A stretch of DNA of 64,000 nucleotides from CBDCYS01 sp965226185 (GTDB taxonomy: Bacteria > Acidobacteriota > Terriglobia > Bryobacterales > UBA6623). Positions 33,634-43,056 of the stretch are shown here, piece after piece. The notes beneath the pieces were generated by a model. That model did not search any database and was not told where the DNA came from. It worked only from the letters and a program-made list of their open reading frames with translations. Both the position numbers and the translations under genes were made by a program. The first letter of the stretch is position 1, and each line of letters begins with the position of its first letter. The stretch covers positions 2,604,001 to 2,668,000 of the forward strand of contig CBDDCT010000007.1 of the NCBI GenBank assembly GCA_965226185.1, written 5' to 3'.

Positions 33634-35218
33634 ATGAATACAGTTCCTGAGTATTGGACATCTTCACTGCCGGCCAGGGTGATCATCCTCGCTTTGCAGC
33701 TTGCCGTGTTGCTGAGCGCCGAGAAGTTCTACGCCGACGACCCACTCGAACAGATGCCCGCTCCTCTTTCGGTCAAGGAGTTAGAGACCCGGAAATTGAA
33801 TGACGTCTATGACCTCTTCGAAAACACGCTCGGAGAGCCGGGGGAAAGGCAGACAAAGAAGGAAAAGGGGCGGGCAGCGGCGGCGCTCATTCCCTCGCAA
33901 GCGGTGAACACCCTGGGAGAAGCGCCAAACGACCCGGCTTGGTTCACGAACCGGATCGGGTCCAGGCCCCTGAGCGTTGAAGAGCTGGTCCGGGGCCCCG
34001 GCGCCGATCGGCCCCCGTCCATGGAAGGAACATGGGAGGTCGTCGGCGCCAAGACCAGCGGCGTCACGCCTGGATTTCGCATTCGGGACTCGGCCGGGCA
34101 GTTGTACCTGCTGAAATTCGATCCGCTGACGAACCCGGAGATGTCTACGGCTGCGGACGTGATCGGGGCGAAGTTTTTCCACGCGCTTGGCTACAACGTA
34201 CCGCAAAACTATATCGTTCATTTCACGCTGGACCAGCTGGCCATGGGCGAGATGGTGACGGTGTTCGATGCGGCTTCGGGCGGTCGCAAGCCGTTTCCTC
34301 GAGGGCAAGTTCTTGGGAGAGTTTCGCTACTACGGCACGCGCTCGGACGATTTCAACGACATCGTCGGCCACGAGCATCGCCGTGATCTGCGCGGGCTTT
34401 TCGTCTTTTCGGCTTGGCTCAATCACAACGACTCGCGCGCCATCAATAACATGGATCTGCTGGTGGAAGAGAATGGCGTCAGCTTCGTCAAGCACTACCT
34501 GATTGATTTCGGAGCGATGTTCGGCAGCGCCAGCGTCATCTCAAACACGGCGCGCGACGGCAATGCCTATCTTTGGGAGTTGAAACCAGCCCTTGCCCAG
34601 ATCGCCACCTTGGGGATTTGGTCACCCCGCTGGATGCGCGACCGCTACATCAAGCATCCGGCGCTCGGCATGATCGAATACCCCAGCTTTGAACCCGAGC
34701 AGTGGAAGCCCAACTATCCCAACCCGGCTTTCCAGAACCGCCTGCCCGCCGATGAGTTTTGGGCCGCAAAAAAAGTGATGGCGTTCAGCGACGAAGCTAT
34801 CTCCGCGATCGTGAAAGAAGCAAAGTTTACTGATCAGTATGCCGAGGACTTGCTGACGGACTATCTGATCAAGCGCCGCGACAAGATCGGCGAAGTCTAT
34901 TTCGCCAAAGTGCTTCCCCTCGACAGCTTCAAGGTCAGCCAAGGCCGCCTGGAATTCGAAGATCTCCAAATCAAATATGAGTTGGTCGACAATCGCGACT
35001 ACCAGGTCGAATGGTCCAGCTTCGACAACAATTCGGAAGAGCGTACGCCCATTGGCGGCGCCACGAGTTTTCGCTTGCCGGACTCAGCCCTTGGCGCCGC
35101 AAACGGCTCCTTCTTCGCCGCCAAGATCGAAGCAGAGGATAAAGACAAGACCGTGCTCGTTTATCTCCGCAAAGAGCGTTCCGGCTTCAAAGTCACCGGC
35201 ATCGAGCGGTCCTGGTGA
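33634..35218 (+). pseudogene. Secreted conserved protein with deletion/frameshift near 34270
   Basis: ATG 33634 encodes MNTVPEYWTSSLPARVIILA, a signal peptide, then a conserved acidobacterial protein: GQLYLLKFDPLTNPEMSTAA, FFHALGYNVPQNYIVHFTLD. At about 34270-34290 the frame changes by one base, and homology resumes in the other frame with VASRFLEGKFLGEFRYYGTR, DIVGHEHRRDLRGL, FSAWLNHNDSRAINNMDLLV and HYLIDFGAMFGS to 35218. The kinase-like pattern K-F-D...N-H-N-D...D-F-G suggests an atypical kinase-type fold, though that is inference. The segment expected between the two parts appears short, so a small deletion is likely. Split products: 33634-34386 and 34268-35218. Confidence 0.6.
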
Positions 35219-35340
35219 GTGGGGCCGGCGGTCGGAACGAAAAGTTGAGACCTCTGGAAGGCGACGACGACTTCAGCCGTCTCATGACTGGCGGGGCGTG
35301 ACATAATCCTCGAATACCTAGAAACCATCGGAGGTCAACC

Positions 35341-35724
35341 GTGCCGCGAGTCGTCTCCTTTTTTATTGCCGCGGGCGATCCGCAACGGGCGATGGAGTTT
35401 TACGGCAACGTCTTTGAATGGGTGTTTACCCGCGGAGAACTTCGGCAGGGTACCGAAAGCTTTCCCTATTGGCGAGTGCGGACAGGAGACCCGAACAAGC
35501 CTGGCATCGACGGTGTCTTTCTGCCCAGAGATCAGCCGGGTGCCATGACGGTCAATGCTATCGAGGTATCATCGATCGAGGCATTCCTGGCTCGCATTGA
35601 GGACAATGGCGGCAAACTGATCGAGGGACCAGCACGGACTCCAGACGGGGACCGAATCGCGGTGTGTCAAGATCCCCAAGGGAACCTGTTCGATATCTTG
35701 GAACGGGGCGAATCTTCGGAATGA
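35341..35724 (+). CDS. VOC (glyoxalase/bleomycin resistance) family protein
   Basis: A 127-residue protein from GTG 35341, with GGAGG about 8 bases upstream. Two beta-alpha-beta-beta-beta modules are visible: RVVSFFIAAGDPQRAMEFYG and FEWVFTRG, then IEAFLARIEDNGGKLIEGPA and VCQDPQGNLFDILE, the classic VOC C-terminal strand with the metal-ligand Glu-like position (Asp/Glu). Substrate cannot be assigned. It stands alone between a secreted protein gene and a convergent response regulator. Confidence 0.85.
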   Translation: MPRVVSFFIAAGDPQRAMEFYGNVFEWVFTRGELRQGTESFPYWRVRTGDPNKPGIDGVFLPRDQPGAMTVNAIEVSSIEAFLARIEDNGGKLIEGPARTPDGDRIAVCQDPQGNLFDILERGESSE

Positions 35725-35783
35725 CGCAGGCTCTCGGCCACGAAGAGGACGGTGACACCCGCAACGCCTTCATGAAAATTTGC

Positions 35784-36575
35784 TCAAAGCTTAAACAGCT
35801 CTCTTAAACGCTTCGTCTGCGCGCGGCTGACCGGGATTTCCGTTTGGCGCTTGTCGCTCATGCGGAGCTGGTAGGTCGATTTGAACCACGGCACCACTTC
35901 CTTGATCTTGTTGATGTTCACCAGATGCGAGCGATGCGGACGCCAGAAGTTGGCGGCGTCCAGGTTGGATTGAAGCTCTTCGATCGTCTTGTAGTTGGAA
36001 TGCCCCTCGATGTAGGTCGAAGCGATCGTGATCGTCCCGTCGACAATCTTGGCGTAGATCATGTCGCCGGCATCGATTAAGAACATACGGTTGCTGCTCT
36101 TGACCAGCAACTTCGTGCGGGACTGTACGCGATTCTCGATGCGAGCCAATAGTTGCTCCATCGAATCGAGGCTCTGCGGGGCCTCGATGAGTTTCTGGGC
36201 CCGCTCGATCGACATCGCGAGCCTCTTCTTGTCGATCGGCTTGAGAAGATAGTCGACCGCATTGACCTCGAAAGCGTCCACGGCGTACTGATCGTAGGCG
36301 GTGGCGAAGATGAAGTGCGGCAACTTGGCCCCTTTTCCCATTAACGTCCGAACCGCCTCGAGACCATCGAGTCCCGGCATCTGCACGTCCATGAACACGA
36401 TGTCAGGCTGGTTGTTCTCAATGAAATCGACGGCTTCCAGACCGTTATTCGCCGTGCCCGCGACTTCGACCCGAGGAAACGATTTCAGCAAGAACGCCAA
36501 CTCATCCCGCGCCAACTTTTCGTCGTCGACGATCAGCGCGGTTAGCGTGGCGGAAGCGGTTCGTTTCTCTGCCAT
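35784..36575 (-). CDS. LytTR-type response regulator
   Basis: ATG 36575 gives a 263-residue protein; the longer upstream frame lies in shadow of the neighbour. The receiver domain (about 12-130) has DD after LIVD, the phospho-acceptor Asp in QPDIVFMDVQMPG, Thr/Ala in FIFATAYDQYAVDAF and Lys in LLKPIDKKRL. The C-terminal LytTR DNA-binding domain (about 160-263) shows NRMFLIDAGDMIYAKI, TIEELQSNLDAANFWRPHRS and HLVNINKIKEVV. A cytoplasmic transcription regulator; no histidine kinase gene is adjacent in the window. Confidence 0.92.
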   Translation of the reverse strand: MAEKRTASATLTALIVDDEKLARDELAFLLKSFPRVEVAGTANNGLEAVDFIENNQPDIVFMDVQMPGLDGLEAVRTLMGKGAKLPHFIFATAYDQYAVDAFEVNAVDYLLKPIDKKRLAMSIERAQKLIEAPQSLDSMEQLLARIENRVQSRTKLLVKSSNRMFLIDAGDMIYAKIVDGTITIASTYIEGHSNYKTIEELQSNLDAANFWRPHRSHLVNINKIKEVVPWFKSTYQLRMSDKRQTEIPVSRAQTKRLRELFKL

Positions 36576-36669
36576 GGAAAGTGGAATAGACCGTGTTCTC
36601 TTCGGAGTATAGTACGCTGCCCGCCGCTTCGAGAAACGAGCGGCGAGATGAGCCTTGGCGCGAGGCTCC

Positions 36670-38205
36670 TCAGCCGCCCGGCGGCAGCGGCATCTCCACG
36701 CTGTCGGTTTCCCGGGCTCGCTCGAACGAGGCCACCGGCTCGGCGGTGCGCACCTGTTCCAACCAGAAGACGCCATCATAGGGGACGCTGTTGCCGCGGG
36801 TCGCGACAAAATCGATGTCCCCGTCTCCATCCATGTCACGGGGGATAAACTTGTCGAACATGCCGCGCTTGCGGCGTGAGATGTCATGCCGTATCCAAGT
36901 TCCCCGCACCTTTCCCGACGCCTCGCCCGGATGCTCGAACCAGGCCATGCGGCCCAGCCGATGGCTTGCCGTCACGTCGTCGCCGTCTCTGTCGCGCGGC
37001 GGGCCGCTGTAGCCGCCGCTGATCACGTCCGGATTCCCGTCGCCGTTGATGTCGACGACCGCATACCCGGTCATGCTATCGGGCGGTGTCGTCCCGATCG
37101 GGTGCAGCTTCCACGGAGCCGATGGTTTCGACGGCTGTTCCAGCCACACCAGGTTGCTGCGGTCTTCCTGCAGCACGACATCGAGCCTGCCGTCCCCGCT
37201 GAAATCGACGAAGTCCAGATTGAAACCCGTCACCCCGCCGCGGTCCCCGGCTGTCGTGCCGGCCGGCCGCTTATCTAGCTGCGACGGGAGACCGGCGATT
37301 TCGATCGCGTGCTCGGTGAAGCTGATCTTCGACGAGGAGGTGTTCTCGAACCAAAAGATTCGGCGTTCAGCACGCGAACCGCCAAGGATGTCGAGGTCTC
37401 CGTCGCCGTCGAGATCGACCGGCTGGGAATTAATGGGAACAATCACGCGGGTCAGCTCGTGCTCGACCCAAGACGAGCCATCGAGCGGATCGGCGGGAAT
37501 GTCGAACCACGAGATCGCGTGGCGCTCGGTCGATGTCGCCGGGCCGGACTGCGACCCCTTGTTCGGCGCCACGACTTCCAGCCGTCCGTCTTTGTTGAAA
37601 TCGGCCAGAAAAACCCGGATATACGAGCCGCGGTTGCTGGCCACCGGCGGGATGACTCGCTCCCAGCGGGCGGTTCGAGCTTCTTTTCCAGGATTCTGGA
37701 AGTAGATCAGATGCGCCAGCTCGCAGGCGGCAACGATATCCGGGTAGCCATCGCCGTTCATGTCCCCGATGGCGGCGTCTTCGGCCGCGCCGGCTTCGGC
37801 TCCCTCGGCGAGCGTCGCCAGTTCCCACTGATCGGGGTTCGCCGACCCGAACGCGAGGCGGATGTGGCCGTCCGCCACGCCATCGTACGTTGTATCGGAC
37901 TCATGGACGGAGATGATGTCGAGATGGCCGTCGAGATCGAGATCCGCCATGACCAGTCCGTCGCTGCCTGCAATCGCCACGCCCCCGGCCGCCTCATCGT
38001 CGATAATGTGCTCGCGCCAGGAGATGTAGCGGCCATCAGCGGCCTTCGCGCGGGTGGGTGTCGAGCCGACAGCACCGGCCTGCTCCCGCACGCCGGCCGT
38101 CCGCGAGTCAGGCGGAATTTCGGAAACGCTCTGGCATCCATGGAGAACCGCTGCCGCCAATACTGCCGCAACGGCGCTTGCCGCTAGCTGGGATCTTTTG
38201 AACAT
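36670..38205 (-). CDS. FG-GAP/VCBS-repeat lipoprotein
   Basis: A 511-residue protein with a lipoprotein signal (MFKRSQLAASAVAAVLAAAV, then LHGC). It contains about seven repeats with calcium-binding loops, for example VMADLDLDGHLDIISV, GDMNGDGYPDIVAAC, ADFNKDGRLEVVAP, DLDGDGDLDILGG, DFSGDGRLDVVLQ, DINGDGNPDVISGG and DMDGDGDIDFVATR. These form an integrin-alpha-like beta-propeller on the cell surface; ligands are unknown. It is divergently oriented from the PQQ-like protein at 38534. Confidence 0.9.
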   Translation of the reverse strand: MFKRSQLAASAVAAVLAAAVLHGCQSVSEIPPDSRTAGVREQAGAVGSTPTRAKAADGRYISWREHIIDDEAAGGVAIAGSDGLVMADLDLDGHLDIISVHESDTTYDGVADGHIRLAFGSANPDQWELATLAEGAEAGAAEDAAIGDMNGDGYPDIVAACELAHLIYFQNPGKEARTARWERVIPPVASNRGSYIRVFLADFNKDGRLEVVAPNKGSQSGPATSTERHAISWFDIPADPLDGSSWVEHELTRVIVPINSQPVDLDGDGDLDILGGSRAERRIFWFENTSSSKISFTEHAIEIAGLPSQLDKRPAGTTAGDRGGVTGFNLDFVDFSGDGRLDVVLQEDRSNLVWLEQPSKPSAPWKLHPIGTTPPDSMTGYAVVDINGDGNPDVISGGYSGPPRDRDGDDVTASHRLGRMAWFEHPGEASGKVRGTWIRHDISRRKRGMFDKFIPRDMDGDGDIDFVATRGNSVPYDGVFWLEQVRTAEPVASFERARETDSVEMPLPPGG

Positions 38206-38506
38206 TCCGAACCTCCCGAGTTCGATGTGAGTTGATAGCTGTTGTTCCCGCTCAAGCCGCGTTTTGCGCCTGGAGAACGTGTGCCAAAAGCGCGTGTTCT
38301 AAATAGGATCGAGAGGCCGCCAAAGACCAGTCGAACGTCGGCAGTTAGCACAATCGATGGTAGACGATTATGCTATGCCAAAAGATGCAGGCTCCACTGC
38401 GTGCAATGTCTCCTAGCGCCGCAAAACGGAACACCCCTATTTTTCACGCCCCGCGCCCGTGCGACTCAGTCTCGGAATTCCGCGCACGCCGACTTTTCCC
38501 CGGTGT

Positions 38507-38518
38507 CAAAACGTTTTG
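38507..38518. promoter_or_regulatory. Palindromic operator-like site
   Basis: CAAAACGTTTTG is a perfect 12-bp palindrome with a central CG, the form typical of LacI/GalR-type operators, ending 15 bases before the start of the PQQ-repeat gene. The interval 38206-38506 has no gene and is the shared divergent promoter region. Confidence 0.4.
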
Positions 38519-38533
38519 TTTTATAGTGTCACC

Positions 38534-40033
38534 ATGCGCATCGCAGTTGCCGCCACGGTTTTTCTGGCGATCATCCTTCCGTGCACGCTGCACTCGGGCG
38601 ACTGGCCACGCTTTCGGGGACCCAACGGCAGTGGCGTGAGCGAGTCCATCGGCCTGCCGGTCGAGTTTGGCCCGAACAAGAACGTCGTATGGAAGACGCC
38701 CCTGCCCGAAGGACACTCGTCGCCGATCATCTCCGGCAACCGTATTTTTCTCACCATGGCCGAGGGTGGAACCCGCGTCGACGCCGGCCGCAAGAAGTTT
38801 GTCGACCAGGGCGGCAAGCTCTACACCTTGGGCCTCGACCGCCGCAATGGCGAAATCCTTTGGAAAAAACAGGCGCCACGCCCCCGCTTGGAGCGCTACC
38901 AGCCGACGAACTCTTCGGCCTCCCCGAGCCCCGCCGTCGACGGCGAGAACGTCTACGTCTTTTTCGGCGACTTCGGGCTGATCTCCTACCGTTACGACGG
39001 AACCGAGCGCTGGCGGCTGCCGCTGGGGCCGTTCAACAACGTCAACGGGCACGGGTCGTCGCCGATCATGGCGGGCGACAAGGTGATCCTCGTCTGCGAT
39101 TCCGACACCGACGCCTACCTTCTGGCCGTCCACAAGGACAGCGGCAAGATCGCCTGGAAGACCCAGCGGCCCCAGACCACCCGTTCCTACGTCACCCCGG
39201 CGCTTTTCAATCCATCAAAAGGCGGGCCACCCCAAGGAGATCTGGAAATCATCGTACCGGGCGCGTACTTCCTGGCTTCGTATTCAGTCGAAACGGGCGA
39301 GAAGCTGTGGTGGGTGAGGGGCGGCGGATGGCAGCCCAAATCAACGCCTGTTGTCGCCGATGGCATGATCTACGCCAACTCCTGGGAAGGCGGCGGCCCG
39401 GCGCCGGGCCAGCTCGTGCCAACTTTTGCTGAATTACTGGAGAAAGCAGACGCGAACGGCGACCGCATGATCTCCGAGGAAGAACTCAAGAGCGCCCAGC
39501 CGAAGATGACTTTCTATACTACCGATCTCGATCACGACAAGCTCATCGATCGAAGGGACTGGCAGTTCTACACCTATCGCAAGACATCGCCAAGCTCTCT
39601 GCTCGCCGTTCGCCCGGGCGGACGGGGCGACCTCACGAATTCCGGCAATATCGCTTGGACCCTCGAAAAGTTTCTTCCGAATGTCCCTTCCCCGCTTGTC
39701 TACGAAGACGTTCTTTATCTGGTGAAAGACGGTGGCATCCTGACCAGCCTCGACCCCAAGACAGGCGAGATCCTGAAACAAGGCCGCCTGAGGGGAGCCC
39801 TCGACAAATACTATTCCTCGCCCGTGGGCGCGGACGGCAAGCTCTACATGATCGACCAGTCAGGCAAAGCAACGGTGCTGAAGGCGGGCGGGCAGTGGGA
39901 AATTCTGGCGTCGAACGACTTCGGAGAAGCGGTTTTCGCCACCCCCGCGATCATTGACAATCGCATCTACATCCGCACCCGGAACAACCTCTATTGCTTT
40001 GAAGAGTCCACCAGCGTTTCGGCGAAACCGTGA
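38534..40033 (+). CDS. PQQ-like beta-propeller protein with EF-hand insertion
   Basis: ATG 38534 starts a signal peptide (MRIAVAATVFLAIILPCTLH) and a 499-residue protein. WPRFRGPNGSGVSE and VVWKTPLPEGHSSPIISGNR begin a PQQ-repeat propeller; further blades include YTLGLDRRNGEILWKKQ and YLLAVHKDSGKIAWKTQ. An insertion at about residues 305-345 holds two EF-hand loops, ADANGDRMISEEEL and DLDHDKLIDRRDW. Proteins of this type are frequent in Acidobacteriota and Planctomycetota and are thought to be periplasmic; whether PQQ is bound is unknown. Confidence 0.88.
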   Translation: MRIAVAATVFLAIILPCTLHSGDWPRFRGPNGSGVSESIGLPVEFGPNKNVVWKTPLPEGHSSPIISGNRIFLTMAEGGTRVDAGRKKFVDQGGKLYTLGLDRRNGEILWKKQAPRPRLERYQPTNSSASPSPAVDGENVYVFFGDFGLISYRYDGTERWRLPLGPFNNVNGHGSSPIMAGDKVILVCDSDTDAYLLAVHKDSGKIAWKTQRPQTTRSYVTPALFNPSKGGPPQGDLEIIVPGAYFLASYSVETGEKLWWVRGGGWQPKSTPVVADGMIYANSWEGGGPAPGQLVPTFAELLEKADANGDRMISEEELKSAQPKMTFYTTDLDHDKLIDRRDWQFYTYRKTSPSSLLAVRPGGRGDLTNSGNIAWTLEKFLPNVPSPLVYEDVLYLVKDGGILTSLDPKTGEILKQGRLRGALDKYYSSPVGADGKLYMIDQSGKATVLKAGGQWEILASNDFGEAVFATPAIIDNRIYIRTRNNLYCFEESTSVSAKP

Positions 40034-40057
40034 CGGGGGTTGTTTTCCCCTATGAGT

Positions 40058-40240
40058 TAGCCCGCATTTCTCGCCACCTGACGGTCGAAGCACGCGACAG
40101 GCCCGCCATTAGTTCGTTGCGCTTGCTCGCCGTGCTCAACGTACTGTCAAGTACGCCTCCGCTCGTCAAGCGGGGCACGCCTCGTACTGACGCCCTTCTC
40201 ACGCACTTCGCCTCGCCACGTGGCGAGAAAGGCGGGCTAG
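40058..40240 (+). repeat. Repeat family A, full copy 1 (MITE-like)
   Basis: A 183 bp unit with inverted ends TAGCCCGCATTTCTCGCCA and TGGCGAGAAAGGCGGGCTA. The interior contains GACAGGCCCGCCATTAG and CCTCGTACTGACG blocks shared with the copy at 45842. No coding content. Confidence 0.8.
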
Positions 40241-40331
40241 CCGGGCGCGGCTCTGTTGTAAGGTCACCATTCGGAAACTTGACTTGTTTGTTGCGATGCT
40301 GACGAAGATCGACAACTGGCGGCTCTGAAGC

Positions 40332-41558
40332 TTACCCCGACACCAGCGCCAGCGTGACCGAAAGCACGACCATCAGCGCGACCGTGGCATACGCCAGAAG
40401 ATTGTAGATCGGGGAGTTCACCCACTTCCCCATCAACTCACGGCGGTTCACCAGGATCAAGATCAGGATCAGGATGACCGGCAGTAAGAAGCCGTTCAGC
40501 ACCTGCGAAAACAGGATCATTCGAACAATTGGGAAATCGGGCCACAACACCAGCCCGGCGCCTACCGCAATCAGCAGAGTATAGAGCCAGTAAAAGACCC
40601 GTGCTTCTGAAAACCGGTGATCGACGCCTGATTCAAAACCCAGCCCCTCGCACACGGAATAGGCGGTGGAGAGAGGCAAGACACTCGCCCCTAATAGTGA
40701 GGCGTTAAAAAGCCCCGCGCTGAAAAGAATGTAGGCGTAATCGCCCAGCGGACGTAGCGCTTCAGCCGCTTCCGACACATCGTGAATTCCGCGGGGGCCG
40801 TTCGACCAGATCGCGCCCGCGCAGGCAACGATGACGAAGAATTTGATGAAGGCCATGACGATGCAACCGGCAATCACCTCGGCTCGCGACTCGGAGTACT
40901 GCTTGACATCGACGCCTTTTTCCACAATGGACGCCTGCAAGTAAAACTGCATCCACGGTGCGACAGAGGTCCCCACCAGGCCGATCAGGACGGCCAAGTA
41001 CGGGCCGTCCAGCGAAACGACCGGGGTCAGGCTGGCGCTGAATGCCGCGGGCCAGTCCGGCCGGACCAGAAACGCCGAAATAGCGTAGGCGACATAAAAG
41101 CAACTGGCGACAAGAAAGATCTTCTCGACGGTACGATACGTGCCGCGAACCACGAGGGTCCATACGAGGATGGCTCCTAACGGAACCGAAAGGTACTTGC
41201 TGACGCCGAACAGCTCAAGCGAACCCGCGATCCCGGCAAAGTTGGCGGTCACGTTCGTCAGGTTGACCAGCAGCAGGGCGATCATCACGAAGAAGGTAAT
41301 GCGGAGCCCGAACTCTTCGCGGATCAAATCAGACAGCCCTTTACCCGTAACAGCCGCCATGCGGGAACACATCACTTGCGTCACGATGAGAACCACGGTG
41401 ACGGGAATCATGGTCCAAAGCAGGATGTAGCCGTAGCGCGCGCCCGCTTCGGAATACATGAAGATCCCGCCCGCGTCGTTGTCCACGACAGCCGTAATGA
41501 CACCGGGTCCCAGCACCGCCAGGTACACGAGGATTCTTTGTCGCAGGCGCTTGATCAT
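40332..41558 (-). CDS. Nramp-related divalent metal transporter
   Basis: ATG 41558 gives 408 residues with about 11 transmembrane helices. TM1 reads GPGVITAVVDNDAGG (Asp26-Asn27-Asp28 region), in place of the usual D-P-G-N. TM6 reads TSVAPWMQFYLQASIVEKG, lacking the canonical methionine-proline-histidine motif of Mn/Fe-type Nramps, as in Nramp-related magnesium transporters. The gene starts 29 bases after an MgtE-like CBS protein, which supports magnesium or another hard cation as substrate (inference). Confidence 0.82.
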   Translation of the reverse strand: MIKRLRQRILVYLAVLGPGVITAVVDNDAGGIFMYSEAGARYGYILLWTMIPVTVVLIVTQVMCSRMAAVTGKGLSDLIREEFGLRITFFVMIALLLVNLTNVTANFAGIAGSLELFGVSKYLSVPLGAILVWTLVVRGTYRTVEKIFLVASCFYVAYAISAFLVRPDWPAAFSASLTPVVSLDGPYLAVLIGLVGTSVAPWMQFYLQASIVEKGVDVKQYSESRAEVIAGCIVMAFIKFFVIVACAGAIWSNGPRGIHDVSEAAEALRPLGDYAYILFSAGLFNASLLGASVLPLSTAYSVCEGLGFESGVDHRFSEARVFYWLYTLLIAVGAGLVLWPDFPIVRMILFSQVLNGFLLPVILILILILVNRRELMGKWVNSPIYNLLAYATVALMVVLSVTLALVSG

Positions 41559-41587
41559 GGGTCCGTGCCGGTTCGCGGAAAAGCTTT

Positions 41588-42850
41588 CTAGGGATCCGGC
41601 GTGAGAACGCTGATGACGTCGTCGGCGGTAATGACGCCGCACAGCTCGTCATCGTCATCAACGACGGGCAAAGCGAACAAGTTGTACTTATCAAACAGCT
41701 CGATGACGGCTTCTTCGTCGGCATCGAGATCCACGCTAACCGGGTCCAGAATCGCCAGTTCGCGAAGCGCCTGGCGCGGCTCGGCGATGAACAGCTTTGC
41801 CACCGGCACTGCTCCGACCAAACGTTCGTCGCGATCGATAAGAAACAACTGGGTCAGCGCCGGCAGCAGGTTTTCGTTCCCCCGCAATGCTTCGGCGGCG
41901 TCCTCGACCAGGGCGTGTTCGTGAAGAGCGATGTACTGAGTGTTCATCAGGCCGCCGGCGGTATCCTCTTCGTGCTCGAGCAGTTCCTCGACTTCGGCGG
42001 CCGGTTCTTGTTCCATGTCCTTGAGGATTTCTTGGCTCGTTTCTTCCTGAAGTTCGCTCAGCACGTCGGCGACGGAGTCGGGCGCCATCTCCTCGATAAT
42101 GTCAGCGGCTCTTCCCTTGTCAAGTGATTCGACAATGCTGACCTGGATTTTGGGCTTGACCTCCGTTAACGCTTCGGCGGCGACGTGTTCGTCGAGGGTT
42201 TCAAACAATGCTTCACGCTCGGCCGGAGCCAGCTCTTCCACGATGTCAGCGAGGTCGGCGGGGTGGATACGGCCGATGCGGTCGTGGGAGATTCGCAACT
42301 TCAATCGCCGCTGGGGGTCGGGCTCGATGATATTGCAGTAGTCCCAGGGGATGGAGTTGGGCTTGAGGCGCTGCTGAACGTCGCGGATCCAGGCAGATGG
42401 CCGGAGCCCCTCGGTCAGACGGCGGAAGGCGCCTTGCAGCCCGACTCCGACTTCCTGAATCCAGAGTTCATCACGCTCCGATGTGGACTCGATGCGCAAC
42501 GCCACGTCGTTGACACGCACCACCTTGCGTCCGTTGACGTCGACAATTTGTTGGTCGAGGAGATCCTTGCAGAGTAGCAGCAGACCTTCGTCAGGATAGT
42601 AGGGAACGAAGCGGTCGTCGGCTAACCGGATGCCATCCATCGAAATGGACTTGATCTGATCGTAGCGCACCATGAAGGGAGTTTTGCCCGAGCCGATCAG
42701 GAACCGGGACACACGGCGAGGGTGTTCGCTGGGAGCGATTGCTACCTCGCGGACCCGACCGATGCGGCGGCCATTCGGCCCGTCGACCCGCATGCCGGTC
42801 AGCTCGGTTAGGTAGACGATTCGGCCGGCGTCTACTGTGGTCGTCGCCAT
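41588..42850 (-). CDS. PRC-barrel/MgtE-N/CBS regulatory protein
   Basis: A 420-residue soluble protein. Residues 1-140 hold two PRC-barrel-like segments (LTGMRVDGPNGRRIGRVREV and QIVDVNGRKVVRVNDV). About 190-300 is the MgtE N-terminal superhelix, with HPADLADIVEELAPAEREAL and GRAADIIEEMAPDSVADVL. The C-terminal end carries a CBS pair (TAGGLMNTQYIALHE, LFLIDRDERLVGAVPVAKLF, NLFALPVVDDDDELCGVITA). The MgtE channel domain is absent. It most likely senses Mg2+ or nucleotides and acts with the Nramp-like transporter encoded 29 bases downstream. Confidence 0.85.
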   Translation of the reverse strand: MATTTVDAGRIVYLTELTGMRVDGPNGRRIGRVREVAIAPSEHPRRVSRFLIGSGKTPFMVRYDQIKSISMDGIRLADDRFVPYYPDEGLLLLCKDLLDQQIVDVNGRKVVRVNDVALRIESTSERDELWIQEVGVGLQGAFRRLTEGLRPSAWIRDVQQRLKPNSIPWDYCNIIEPDPQRRLKLRISHDRIGRIHPADLADIVEELAPAEREALFETLDEHVAAEALTEVKPKIQVSIVESLDKGRAADIIEEMAPDSVADVLSELQEETSQEILKDMEQEPAAEVEELLEHEEDTAGGLMNTQYIALHEHALVEDAAEALRGNENLLPALTQLFLIDRDERLVGAVPVAKLFIAEPRQALRELAILDPVSVDLDADEEAVIELFDKYNLFALPVVDDDDELCGVITADDVISVLTPDP

Positions 42851-43056
42851 CGTCCATCTCGCCTGACACCCAATAACCAGGTTTCATCAGTTCGAATGGA
42901 CCGCCGCGGATTTACCGATAGCGGCCCCAAATTCACTATGCACCATGGACGCGGCTGACCGCAAGGGAAGGTAAGGGAGCGTTCCGCGGCGGGGTGCGCG
43001 GACCCACGCCGCCTTGCGATTCTTCAGGACGCGGTCTTTCCGGCTGCCTCGCCGCC

